A stretch of 64,000 nt of DNA. Source: Epiperipatus broadwayi. Lineage: Eukaryota; Onychophora; Udeonychophora; Euonychophora; Peripatidae. The DNA lies in assembly GCA_028023455.1 (NCBI GenBank), contig JAQFVV010006221.1, positions 4,808,011-4,872,010 on the forward strand. The letters are read 5' to 3'. Below the pieces are notes generated by a model, which saw only the letters and a list, made by a program, of their open reading frames with translations, had not been told where the DNA came from and searched no databases. Each line of letters opens with the position of its first letter. Positions within the stretch are counted from its first letter, which is position 1. The position numbers and the translations under genes are program-made. Positions 48,961 through 58,999 of this stretch are shown piece by piece.

Positions 48961-49669
48961 TATCATTATTCTTCTTTGCTCTTCTAATGATTTCACTTTC
49001 TTGTTGCAATACCAGGACAGCATTTATTAATACTTTTATTGCATAAATTAATTTTAAAAATGTATGGAATTCATAAGTAAATTGAAATTTTTGTGATTTT
49101 TTAAATATTTAGGCAAATATAAATCTTTTTATTTGTCTAAATTATTTTTATTTGTAGATTTTAGTAGATAAAAATTAATATGAAATGAAAAAGAAAAAGT
49201 TAATTTTCTAAGTAACTATGAATCTGCAGAAGAAAATACAGTGTATTGGATTATTTATAGAAACAAAATCTAATATGCAGGTTCATCTAAAGTTCAGAAT
49301 CCAAGAAACAAACCATTATCAAGAGATGTGTAATATGAAAATTGATGAAACATTAGACTCTAAAATATGCACTTTTCACAATGCTTTTTCAAAGCGTAAT
49401 ATAGCAAATTTGAAATGTTTTGAAGATTACAAAATATGAATGAAAATAGATTAGTAAAAAATAGTGTTTAATTGGATTATGGAGAAGATAATAATCATAC
49501 TAGACAAAAATGATGGCTTTATAATATGTAAAATTAATAGGTAGACAATTTATTTCTACATATATAAAAAATGGATGTGTAAAAGAAGTGTTGCAGTTAT
49601 ATAATTATGAAAGGTAGGGGAAAAAGATAAGTTGGTCAATGAAAAAAAAATAAGAATTATAGAAAATGA

Positions 49670-50010
49670 CTTTTAAAAAATGGAGGTGCATGAAAGGATA
49701 TATGAAACACTAGTTATGCTTAGTATTATTTGATGGAGGGATTGAAACTTTGATTATCAGGACAAGACGGTTAAATTTGAATGCAAATGTAGTTTATTTG
49801 GGCTTTGGTAGAAAGTATATGGAACTTTTTTTTTTGAGTGAATAATGTTGACAAAGGATCGGTATAAATTGTTGAGTATAGAGGGAAGGAATGAGGTAAA
49901 GATTTTAATTTAATTTTTTTTATGTCTTTCTAACAAAAAAGAAGAATGTAAGGATAGAATAGTAGAGCTAATGAAGTAGCTTTTATTAAAATGGAATAGG
50001 ATGAAAAAAA
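49670..50010 (+). mobile_element. Possible LINE C-terminal relic
   Basis: Fragments ERIYETLVML, GGIETLIIRTRRLNLNA and LTKDRYKLLSIEGRNEVKI resemble the thumb and C-terminus of LINE RT proteins, in shifting frames. No catalytic motif remains. The ORF just upstream (49218-49439) is not recognised. Confidence 0.35.
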
Positions 50011-50339
50011 AAAGAAAATCAGAGCTGGAAAAATGATTTGATAATAAGGGATGTTTAATTTGTGTGTTAGTAATTTTTCGAGATTATCTACTTAGTATTT
50101 CTATAATGTAATTTTCATTAATTCACTCTTACACAATATAGGGATTGGTTTCTCTTCACTTTTATGATAAAGATACATGTAAAAGATTGTGATCTGGGTC
50201 AACTGATTGATAAGTGCTGGTTTAGCACGATATATGCATCTTGGGGATCATACATCTTTTTCACATTCTTGGTCATATGTTTATGATTATTCACATCCAC
50301 AAGGTGTTAAACATGGACAGAAATCAGTCCCTACCTTGC

Positions 50340-50472
50340 GTGATAGTATATTAAACAAGGCAAAACTCTCTCCATACAGTAGTGCCACCCTGTGCCAAGC
50401 AGAGTAATCAATTGATGCCACTACTGTATGGAGGGTTTTGCCTTGTTTAATAACAATTAGTGTGATAGTATA
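50340..50472. repeat. Short FB1 foldback with 11 bp flanking duplication
   Basis: TTAAACAAGGCAAAACTCTC and CATACAGTAGTG are mirrored by CACTACTGTATG and GGGTTTTGCCTTGTTTAA around a 35 bp centre containing AGAGTAATCAATTGATGC. Flanked by GTGATAGTATA at 50340-50350 and 50462-50472. Confidence 0.8.
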
Positions 50473-50482
50473 GTGAAAATTA

Positions 50483-50685
50483 CACTACAGAAATATTTAT
50501 TTTATAAAGCACGGTATTGAAATTAAACTGAGAGACTGCAAACCTCTCAAGCGCTTATGACTATCAACAGCCAATCAGATCGTAAACACTCTCAGTCTCA
50601 GTGTTTACGATCTGATTGGCTGTTGATAGTCATAAGTGCTTGAGAGGTTTGCAGTCTCTCAGTTTAATTTCACTACAGAAATATT
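50483..50685. repeat. 73 bp-arm hairpin with 15 bp flanking duplication
   Basis: Arms 50518-50590 and 50600-50672 are inverse copies with a single mismatch, separated by 9 bases. The near-identical arms indicate recent origin or active correction. The direct repeat CACTACAGAAATATT lies at 50483-50497 and 50671-50685. The arm contains CAGCCAATCAG. No ORF. Confidence 0.9.
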
Positions 50686-50699
50686 ATTCATAACTTATG

Positions 50700-51970
50700 C
50701 CAGAAATTCGAATCTTTGTTTAAGATCCTTTGTAGATAGCATAATTAAAGAATAGGGCAATAGTAAAGAGTGTAAGTTGAAGGTCAAGAAAGACAAAATT
50801 CAGATTATAGCAATGGAATGTAATAATACTCTTTCAGCTATTTTATTTTTCTTTATATAAAAGTAGAAATCTTATAATAATTAAGTAATAATCAGTTAAT
50901 TTTAAAAAGTATTCTAATTGTATTAAAGAGAAGTAAGAGACTGAAAGTTACTATTTTAAAAGACAAAAATAAAAGTTAGTATAGCTAGTTTTTAAATAAG
51001 AAAGTTATTAAATTAATGCTTAATGTTAAATACAATTGTTATTAAAACGAATTCAAATTTTTAAAAACAATACTTATATTTTCTTATCTTTTGAAAAGAA
51101 AAGTTATTTGTTTAAAAAACAATAAATTAATTATTGTAATTAAAAGCTTTTAAAAAAAAACGTAATTAAAAGATTGATTAATCAAGAGATGAGATAATCT
51201 GGAAGTATAGACACCTTGAAATTAAGAAAAAACATTTTTTGAAAAGTATTTTTCAAAAAACAATGTCAATGAAGTTGTAAAAAGGCTAGAAAATTAATTA
51301 ATTTAGATCAAAATAAAACGTGTTTGTTTAATGAAGCAAATGCAAAAAATTAGAGCAACTGAGCAGATTAATATATATTGAGCTACATTAATTACACAGT
51401 GAGTCAAATTCAGCAAACTATTTACCAGTGTTAGAGAATAATACTTTCAATATCAAATTACAAAATGATAAAACAAGCTAACTCCCTATGTGTGTTCATC
51501 TCTGCTCTTTTATGTAACACTATAAGAAAAGTTACAAAGTCCAGCCCTAGTGTAAAAAGAATGAATTGATGTCCATCATCTTCAAAGGTAGGTTTTTTCC
51601 TTGCGCTGAGATTTGACTTACAGTTACTGATGCATTCCAAAATTACCCATAGCGATAATAGGCAATCTGTAACTAGATAATCAAAAAAGATACTAATTAG
51701 CCGAAAATGATGATTGAAGAATAGTGTACCATTAGTGATCAGCCAAAGAAAATAAGCGATGATTGTATAAAAGAAGAAACCTACTACTGTTAATAACCTG
51801 CCAGAAATATTGTTTGGAAAACCTGAAGATGGATCAATTAAGTGATAAACTATAAATGAATTGTTCTAGGGTTGTCTATAAAAAAATATAGAAAATTAAC
51901 CACTTAATATATAATTAAAAAGTAGGTCGAAGATAAGCATGGCCGCTGTTGTCTTTTAAAGTCGTTAATA
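50700..51970. other. AT-rich spacer, no gene seen
   Basis: The ORF at 51458-51640 (minus) is not recognised. Confidence 0.35.
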
Positions 51971-51984
51971 TTGTGTTAAAGATT

Positions 51985-52045
51985 TGTAAAGGTCCCTACC
52001 GTCACATCTAGGTGCATAGTCTTAAGGTTATAGCCTTAATATATA
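51985..52045 (-). repeat. Repeat E, diverged copy
   Basis: Minus-strand order AAGGCTATAACCTTAAGA, a GCAC/GTG hairpin, then GGTAGGGACC parallels 55921-55975. Confidence 0.4.
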
Positions 52046-52049
52046 TTAC

Positions 52050-53190
52050 ATATGTAATGAGTATGTGCTTAAAAAATTATTAATTGCATTAATTAAGAAA
52101 ACTGGTAAAAGTAGGTAAGATCTTAAATTATAATTTTAAAAATAAAATAATACATTATTATAATATGTCATAAACAAACAAAAAAATATTAAGAATTGTA
52201 CATTTATATATATTTCTTTTAATTGAATTATAATATTGCATATAGATTTACTTATGGCAATTATATTATTTAGAAATGTCCATATTCGAAACATTGGTCA
52301 GGCATATGGGGTAAGGGGTGAAATTATTAAGAAATGAAATATAATAGATATATTATAAACCATAATATTGAATGCTTGCTCAGTGGTAGTTACATTTTAT
52401 TTAAAAATTTGTAAAGTCATGGAGAGTATTGATGCTTTTTTTTTCTGTTACTGCTGAAATTATTGTTAAGTTTTAAATCTAGCCTCTGATTTCAAATTTC
52501 ATTTTGTTTGGCATCTTTTGAATAAGTGATTTAGGTCAGTTAAAAGTTGTGCAATATTATGTTCGAGTCTAGTGCCAACAAGTTACTGCTTGATCCTGAA
52601 TGAAATCACTAACACTTAAAGGATAAGAATTTGAATCTGGATTTCTGGGAATTCCTCAGAGAAGTAATGAGGTGACACCTAAATGAATCTTGGTTAATTG
52701 TACACGTCCAAAACAATGAAAGATGTCCAGTGATATCAGGTCTTTTAAAAAGCACATCACATATATATGTTTGGTAGGTATATGTATTCATATGAGCAGG
52801 AAATATTACTGATGTTAGGCAAACATATCAGCAATACACTCATTAACTGACAAAGCCATCAATATGTTCATCATAGGTCTCCCAATTGGGTTCACTCACA
52901 AATTTTGTCACAATATATGATGGCGATTTTTATAAAATTTCAATTTATTTATTACAATTCAAAGCATAAAACTAAATAAATTGTAATATATATGTACAAA
53001 TATATATTATTACATTACAAATTCAACTATTTTAATTGAGAGCAACCTTTTCCAAAAACATTGAGGAAAAAGGTAACACTATTTTCATGACACATTGTGA
53101 CTAAACTAATCATTTCAAGTGATCCAGGCATTAATTACATCTAAGATATTCTTAGCATTGTTAAAATTTTTTAAATATTACTGGGAAGTT
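52050..53190. other. AT-rich spacer, no gene seen
   Basis: ORFs at 52609 (minus) and 53119 (plus) have no recognisable domain; the latter runs into the PLE-A repeat. Confidence 0.35.
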
Positions 53191-53338
53191 GAATGTCTTG
53201 AGAAAAATTTAACTTTATTTAAATATTCCAAATACATTCAACTGTTAGTAATAGCACACAGGTTAGTATATGCACAATGTTTCAAGATATTATTCTCCCC
53301 TCTTCTTCAGATGTTGCTGGCCTGACCAGTGACAATAC

Positions 53339-53420
53339 TAGCATGAGAATCGATCTTGGACCCTTAGATTCTTGAGTATTGAATTTTAAGGTAATGCTCT
53401 AACCAACAGTCATTCTGCAA
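53339..53420 (-). repeat. tRNA-like block in PLE-A
   Basis: Minus strand has a box-A-like TTGGTTAGAGCATTA and a box-B-like AAGATCGATTCTC about 50 bases apart, and the same pair recurs in the 58300-58375 copy (AGTTCAATTCC). It suggests an internal polymerase III-type promoter or tRNA-derived module at the PLE-A 3' end. Confidence 0.4.
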
Positions 53421-53769
53421 AGGCATGTCTATGAGGTTCCTCCTGATTTTTCCACTTCTTCCTAAGAGCAAAGTTGATTAGTGGTTTCCATACATTATGT
53501 ATACTCACACTAGGTTGACTTATGGGATTGTTTGCCATTGGCATGTGAGCAGCTTATTTAAATTTTCTTTTTTGTACCTTTTCTTCTCTATCCAATATTT
53601 TTGTATTTTTCCAATTGAACATATGTTCATTAGTACATACATGGTCTGCTACCTTAGACATGTTTTTTTCTCTTCTAATCATCAGTTTATGTTCTTGCAA
53701 GCATTTTTCAATGGGACGACTGGTGTCACCAATATAAGTTCTTCCACATTCACATGATATTTCATAGAT
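53410..53769 (-). pseudogene. Penelope GIY-YIG endonuclease domain
   Basis: Continuous minus-strand reading of about 119 residues with one internal stop (TAA at 53554-53556). IYEISCECGRTYIGDTSRPI gives the GIY-YIG signature (YEI...YIG), preceded and followed by conserved Cys and EH (LQEHKLMIRREKN). It continues KVADHVCTNEHMFNWKNTKI, LDREEKVQKRKFK, stop, AAHMPMANNPISQ. These match the endonuclease domain at the C-terminus of many Penelope RT proteins. The usual Arg in the R-x-x-EH block is replaced by Cys (KCLQEH). The RT domain is absent. A plus-strand ORF at 53497-53757 is a shadow. Confidence 0.85.
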
Positions 53770-53999
53770 GCAGTTTTTTCATTTTAGTTTAATATTCAAG
53801 AAATTGAGGGTTCAAGTTTGATTCCCATGCTAGTACTGACACTGGTCAGGCCAGAAATACCTGAAGAGGGGAGAATAATCGCTCTTGAAATGTGCATATA
53901 CTAGCCTGTGTGCTATTACTAACAGTTGAATGTATTTGGAATATTTAAATAAAGCTACATTTTTCTAAAGACATTTAATACTTATGTTAGATGATGGAA

Positions 54000-54480
54000 A
54001 TAATCCAGTATATAAATACAACTAAAACACCATAAAAAACCTTGAGGAAAACATTATTGGAAAAGCTTTAGTAAAATAGATGAATTTGTAAATGAACAAT
54101 ATAAGGCTTTATGTGCATATATTTAAGAAAGTTTTCACATATGCAATAAAATTAAATAAAAAAAATGGATATATTTAATTTTTAAAATAACTTAAAATTG
54201 TACATCAAATATAAAAAGGGATCATTGAGGTTTATTTTGTCAAATATATTAATATCAAACTTTAAGATTTATTATTTGTCAAAATAATGCTTATAATTTA
54301 TAATATAGATAAATAATAATTTTAATGAACATATAAATAATTTTACAGTTTATCAAATATATAATGCTAAGAATATAAACCTATTTATTGAATAAGTCAA
54401 TTTCGGACTTATGTAATATTTATCTGAAAGTTTGTACTAATGAAAGCTAGTCAGTATATAATTGGAAATGCATGTAATAT
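54000..54480. other. AT-rich spacer, no gene seen
   Basis: No coding or repeat match. Confidence 0.35.
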
Positions 54481-54490
54481 ATATATTAAT

Positions 54491-54840
54491 AACCAGTCAA
54501 CACTTAGACAATCCCAGTATCAATAACAATTTCAAAACTGTTGTCAAGGCAACCTCAAAGATTGCAACTTGACCACAGAGATTGAAATTATTGATACAAA
54601 GAAGTTTAAATAAATTTCTTTGAACAGATAAATATAACCTATTCTAAATGTAGACTAATAAATAGTCAATTATAACATTACAAACTGCAATTATAAATTT
54701 CAATTTGCACTCAACATATTTAAATAATAAATGTAATAATGCTCAATACTAAATGGGTTTGTAAGTAATCATTAAAAACCAGTCAACACTTAGACAATTC
54801 CAATATCAATAACAATTTGAAACTGTTGTCAAGGCAACCT
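54491..54840 (-). mobile_element. PLE-B terminal repeat with partial direct duplication
   Basis: 54557-54690 matches 21549-21680 (AAAGATTGCAACTTGACCA, AATATAACCTATTCTAAA, AATAAATAGTCAATTATAAC). A 64 bp segment beginning AACCAGTCAACACTTAGACA occurs at 54491-54555 and again at 54777-54840. Partial tandem arrangement of terminal repeats is usual for Penelope-like elements. Confidence 0.7.
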
Positions 54841-54859
54841 TTTAACAATAAAAGTGGAA

Positions 54860-55915
54860 TCCATCTTTATTAATATATATTAATATCAATAAATTAAAAA
54901 TAATAAATTATCAAACAAACAAATAAAAAATTATTAAAGTAGCTATATATAAATATTGAAATAAGTTTATTGTACCTTTGTGTAAATAAACAAGAAATAA
55001 TGCATTACAATTGTATTTTAAAATGTTGAAGATTGTTAGTCAAAATTTTAATAAGCATGGCTAAAAATGTAAGAATGAAATACATAAGTCTTATCTAAAA
55101 TGAGCAATGTAAAATGAATGGAAGGGTATTAATCATTTTAATCTTATAAACTATCATAATATTCAAGCAAGCATTCATAGCTGGATAAAAAATGGCTTAT
55201 TGTCTTTATAAAATAACACTTTCTCTTAATGAGAAATACCTCAGCAGATATGTTTGACTGTAATAGGAAAAATTGCTACTTTTCTAAATCACCCGATGAT
55301 TTATTCTTTGAAGATATGTTAAGAACTGTTTGAATATTACTCAAATGCTATATAATTAATGTCCTGAGAATATAATCACTGCTGCTGAAGAAATAGGTAT
55401 GAATATGCTGCACTAAACCATCTAAAATAACAAGAATAATCAATGGAACTACCATCTGATATTCATTGATTATTCATGCCTATGTAGTTAACTCATTAAC
55501 AAAACGGTATCAAATGGATTACTGTTGCCAATGCAGATAAAATTTAAGATAAATATGTCATTATAACGAGTTATTTATTTATATAATATATAATGCTATA
55601 TTTTTAAACTGTAATAATAATTAGGGATCACTCCACTACACATGCCCTAAATAGATTTTAAACATTTAATGACTACTCACTCTCCAAGTACGTACAAGAT
55701 AGTCTTGAAAAAATAGAACGAATCACCCTATCCTTTTAACCTAAATGTATATGTATAGACAAATCTTAAGCATTTGCAAATGAGAGAGTGAAGATATTAA
55801 ATAATATAAACTGGAATGTCATTTGGTTTTTTTTTTGTGTGTAATCACCAATATTCACATTTTAATGCCTATAAATTTTATGTATAAATTTGTCTACCTG
55901 TATATAAGTAATATT
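54860..55915. other. AT-rich spacer, no gene seen
   Basis: No coding or repeat match. Confidence 0.35.
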
Positions 55916-55920
55916 TACTA

Positions 55921-56004
55921 AGGCTGTAACCTCAAGAATGTGCGCATAAAAATGCGATAGTAGGGACATCTAGAGGGCTTAACCACAAGCTTACATTTTG
56001 GAAG
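55921..56004 (+). repeat. Repeat E, copy 2
   Basis: AAGGCTGTAACCTCAAGAAT, hairpin GCGCATAAAAATGCG, GTAGGGACATC and GGCTTAACCACAAGCTTA. The first half matches 12663-12702 directly; the last part matches 12710-12740 inverted. Confidence 0.6.
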
Positions 56005-56639
56005 AAAAGAGGGGAACCCCTTCTTTACTTCAATCTACTTTCTATATAAATAGGTGAAGCTGAAGTGGTTAGATCTGAGAGCATGAAGTTATTCAATACT
56101 TCATTGATTAAGTCCATATTTCTTATTACACATTAATACTCGCGAAATCTTTCTAAATAGTTAGAAATCTATTATGATAATTTAAAGTTGTAAATCTTCA
56201 TATAAAATGCTTATGGCTAAACTTGTAAAAATAATTTGTGTGCAAGCTATTATGTTAAATAAAAAAAAACATCATTTAAAAAGACATAAAAATTTACTTT
56301 TTTATGTTAAATAAAAAAAAAAACATTTAAAAAGAAGTTATAAAAATTTATTTTAAACTACAGCTTTTATAAAGAACAAATTAAAATTAAACTCATATAT
56401 TTAATTTAAAAAAATTACACATTTAACTTGATAAATATTTATTTTTGGATTTTTACAATTTCTCATAGAGAAATAATTCATTAACTTCCAACTGCTAATA
56501 ACGTTTTTTGTTTCTTTTTTTTTCGTAAAAAAAAAAAACAATAACTGATCATTCCTGACCATTTTTATAGTGATCAATATAGAGTCTTTGGCATACTCTT
56601 CTTAATACAAATTTAAACAAGATAAAACAAATAAACAAC

Positions 56640-56645
56640 TTTATT
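56640..56645 (-). terminator. Polyadenylation signal of the DPY19-like gene
   Basis: AATAAA on the minus strand, 107 bases past the stop codon. The position suits a short 3' UTR; cleavage site not determined. Confidence 0.5.
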
Positions 56646-56751
56646 TTAATGCTTTCAGTTAATAATGTTGTTCTGTAACAACATCAAAGACCCTTCACTT
56701 TCCATTGATAAGTTTGAATGAGTAAAGTCTTCTAAAATTCTCAATCAAATG

Positions 56752-56896
56752 CTAAATTCTCAAAACAATGTATTGATCTTCTCTATAAACAGTGACAAAT
56801 GGATAAGGATTTCGATATATTCTATTGCATACAGGTTCATAATTTTGATTATCTTTATCTTCTATATTCCAAATATCCGGAAGAGAACAGCCTGAC
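56752..56896 (-). CDS. DPY19L: DPY19-like C-mannosyltransferase, last coding exon
   Basis: DPY19 proteins are multi-pass ER enzymes that attach mannose to tryptophans of thrombospondin-type repeats; this exon is the lumenal C-terminus. After acceptor ATTTTAG (minus, 56903-56897) it supplies one base completing a Lys codon, then 47 residues and a TAG at 56754-56752. The reading SGCSLPDIWNIEDKDNQ, then YEPVC, then NPYPFVTVYREDQYIVLRI matches the family ending: Gly-Cys-Ser, P-(E/D)-I-W-(D/N)-x-E-D, a Cys, P-Y-F-x-T-V and a final hydrophobic strand. It joins in phase to 61193-61318. It is too short for long-ORF detection; recognised from family memory, not by search. Confidence 0.85.
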
Positions 56897-57271
56897 CTAA
56901 AATAATTTATATATACATAAAATCAACATTATTAAAAATGATTATTGAAACTGCTCTGTCTCAATATAGATAATAAATTAGAATATTTCATTAATAAAAG
57001 TATATATATATAATTAAAGTATACTATATAAAATAATATAAAAAATAAGTAAAAGCATATAAATTTATAATGATTATGATCATTAAAAATAAGCTAATTA
57101 AATAAGTTTAAATTAATTAAAAATATATTGTCAGAGAATAACAATTAAGATTGTTTATTAAAAACCTATTTTACTAACTTAATTCAAAATTAAAACAATA
57201 AATAATCCAGATGGCCTAATTAAAAAAAGATTATATTAAAGAAAAAGGTTGGAACAATGTTAAATATATAA

Positions 57272-57467
57272 GATAATATCAGGGCCGGATCCAATAAGTG
57301 CAGGGCCTGGTTGGATTTTTTTTGCGGGGACCTCTTTATATTAAATAAAATACAAATTCAATATTTCGAAAAATAACTTTTTGTTAATTTTGGTGGTGAT
57401 GCGGGGCCCCTTCAAGTGCGGGGCCCGATTGGGCCCCAATCACCTTAAATCCGGCCCTGGATAATAC
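57272..57467. mobile_element. 180 bp hAT MITE in the DPY19-like intron
   Basis: Ends CAGGGCCGGAT (57280) and ATCCGGCCCTG (ending 57459), flanked by GATAATAT (57272-57279) and GATAATAC (57460-57467), 7 of 8 identical. The interior is unusually GC-rich (GGGGCCC words) for this window. No ORF. Confidence 0.88.
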
Positions 57468-58044
57468 ATTAAAACGGGAGTAAAGAAACAAAGCAAATAG
57501 AACCTCATTAGAATAAGACTAGCCATTGTAGATTTTAAAGATATACTAGGAAATATGTGCAGCTTACACCAATGTGATTTTTATTAAACTTTAAGACATA
57601 AGTACTTTAGCATTTATATCTGCTGTGAAATATCACAGCCGTACTGGATTAGGGGTAAGTTTAGGGTTAGGATTGAGGTAGAGTTTCATCACACCAAGTC
57701 TAATACTAAAGTATCAATGCATAGTATGTAATCTATATATATGGTACATAAGTTCATTTCATTTGTGTTTCAATACATTTATAATTTAATATCTATATTC
57801 TGTATTAGAAAGAAAATCCATTTGTTTTTAATACTTTGTTTATAATTACTGTTCTTCAGATTCTTATTAAATTATCATTACATGCTATTCCTGTGAAATT
57901 CAAATTAGATCTACAAAAAAAATAGTTGGAATAATTGACCACAGGTTAAACATTTCGGTCTATAAATTTGTGAGTATGCATAATGGATGTGTAAAAACTC
58001 TATTATTCTAAAAAGCAATTAACAAAACAGTGTAAAATTAAAAT

Positions 58045-58470
58045 CTGAAGAATATGTTTAATTGAGAAAAGACAAAAACATTGGATAGAGAAAAATAAGT
58101 ACAAAGAAGAAAATTTAAAGAAGCTGCTCACATGATAATGGCCACCACCACCCCACTCCCCATAATTCCACCAAGTATGATAATTCATGTTTGGAAATCA
58201 TGCATTTAAGCATGTCCTTAAGAAAAATGTAGAGAAATCACAAGGACCCTGATAGATAAGTATGTGAAATTTCTACTGACTATTGACTTCAAAAGAATAA
58301 CCTAGTCGATTAGGGTATTGCCTTAAATTCAATATTCAAGAAGTTAAAAGTCTTAAGTTCAATTCCAATTGTTAGTGCTGTCATTATTCAGGCTAGTCAT
58401 ACCAGAAGAAGAGAATAACATCATTTGAAACATTGTATATTATATTAATCGTGTGTGTTATCACTAACAA
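58045..58470 (+). mobile_element. PLE-A fragment, GIY-YIG tail and terminal segment
   Basis: Plus strand reads MFN, stop, EKTKTLDREK, stop, VQRRKFKEAAHMIMATTTP (58045-58165), aligning to the C-terminal half of the 53.5 kb domain. Then come the tRNA-like block (58300-58375) and the terminal segment (AGGCTAGTCATACC, TTGAAACATTG, TATCACTAACA). A minus-strand ORF at 58003-58188 is a shadow. Confidence 0.7.
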
Positions 58471-58689
58471 TCTACGTCAATATTTGTTCGTATTTTTTAA
58501 TTGGAAATCAAGTTTTAAAATTTCTGATTCATTTGATGGTAATAATTTGTCTGTAATACAAGTAAAATGAAAGAGGATGAACTGAAGTTTTATACTGAAC
58601 AATAAATTTTAATAAGTTTTGATATTGTGAGAAATATGTATAAAACAATAATCTCTGATTAAGTCAAATAATTTTTTTACAATAGAGCT

Positions 58690-58990
58690 CTCAACGATCC
58701 TTCCACCTATTCAGTTTTCTATCAGCACAAGTCACCACGAGTGCATTCGAGACAATCCCACAATCGTGTGCAGAGAGAGACATGACCTTAAAAGAAAAAT
58801 CAAAGAGGCCTTCTTCATCTCATGAGACAAGGATGCCATAAATAGGAAGGACACATGCTATGCTTTATCGAAGAAATGGAATTAGCATATTTGCATATCA
58901 TTAAACGTAGTAGCAAGCTATGATTATGAAGGCAAGATCCTTTGAAAGCACTCAGCTCGTTTGTTTTTAGTTATCTATTTAATAGCTTTT
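58690..58990 (+). mobile_element. Penelope-like fragment PLE-D, copy 3
   Basis: Plus strand reads VCRERHDLKRKIKEAFFIS, stop, DKDAINRKDTCYALSKKWN, stop (58769-58883), the same C-terminal coding piece as 11.8 and 48.8 kb, followed by the hairpin at 58916-58957. Confidence 0.65.
58916..58957 (+). ncRNA. Conserved hairpin module of PLE-D, copy 3
   Basis: Outer AGCT, spacer ATGATTAT, stem GAAGG, loop CAAGAT, stem CCTTT (one G-U pair), then GAAAGCACTC, outer AGCT. Confidence 0.55.
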
Positions 58991-58999
58991 GGGAACAGT

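Larger units (their letters stand above)
50106..50690 (+). repeat. MITE-2 copy B with two nested insertions
   Basis: Left end resembles copy A's terminal repeat (GGGATTGGTTTCT near 50141). Interior words (CTTGGGGATCATA, TTGGTCATATGTTTATGATT) are inverted relative to copy A. The right terminal repeat (CAGAAATCAGTCCCTACCTT onward) is split by an FB1 insertion (50351-50461) and then by a long hairpin (50518-50672). Deleting both restores the copy A order. Any ORF here (for example 50207-50407) is incidental. Confidence 0.7.
53195..53995 (-). mobile_element. Penelope-like element PLE-A fragment flanked by inverted terminal segments
   Basis: A minus-strand GIY-YIG coding remnant (53769-53410) is followed by a tRNA-like block and a terminal segment (53345-53195). 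On its other side is the same terminal segment in opposite orientation (53800-53995). Shared words in the inverted pair: GGTCAGGCCAG, GAGGGGAGAATAAT, TAACAGTTGAATGTATTTGG, ATTTAAATAAAG. Coding remnant plus paired terminal segments is the known organisation of Penelope-like insertions. Confidence 0.75.

Noticed and set aside
49218-49439. 73-residue plus ORF
   Set aside because: No recognisable family; adjacent to a doubtful LINE relic.
53280-53310. Hammerhead-like reading of the CTGAAGA block in PLE-A
   Set aside because: No convincing stem II between CTGAAGA and GAAAC in any copy, unlike 5511 and 33125.
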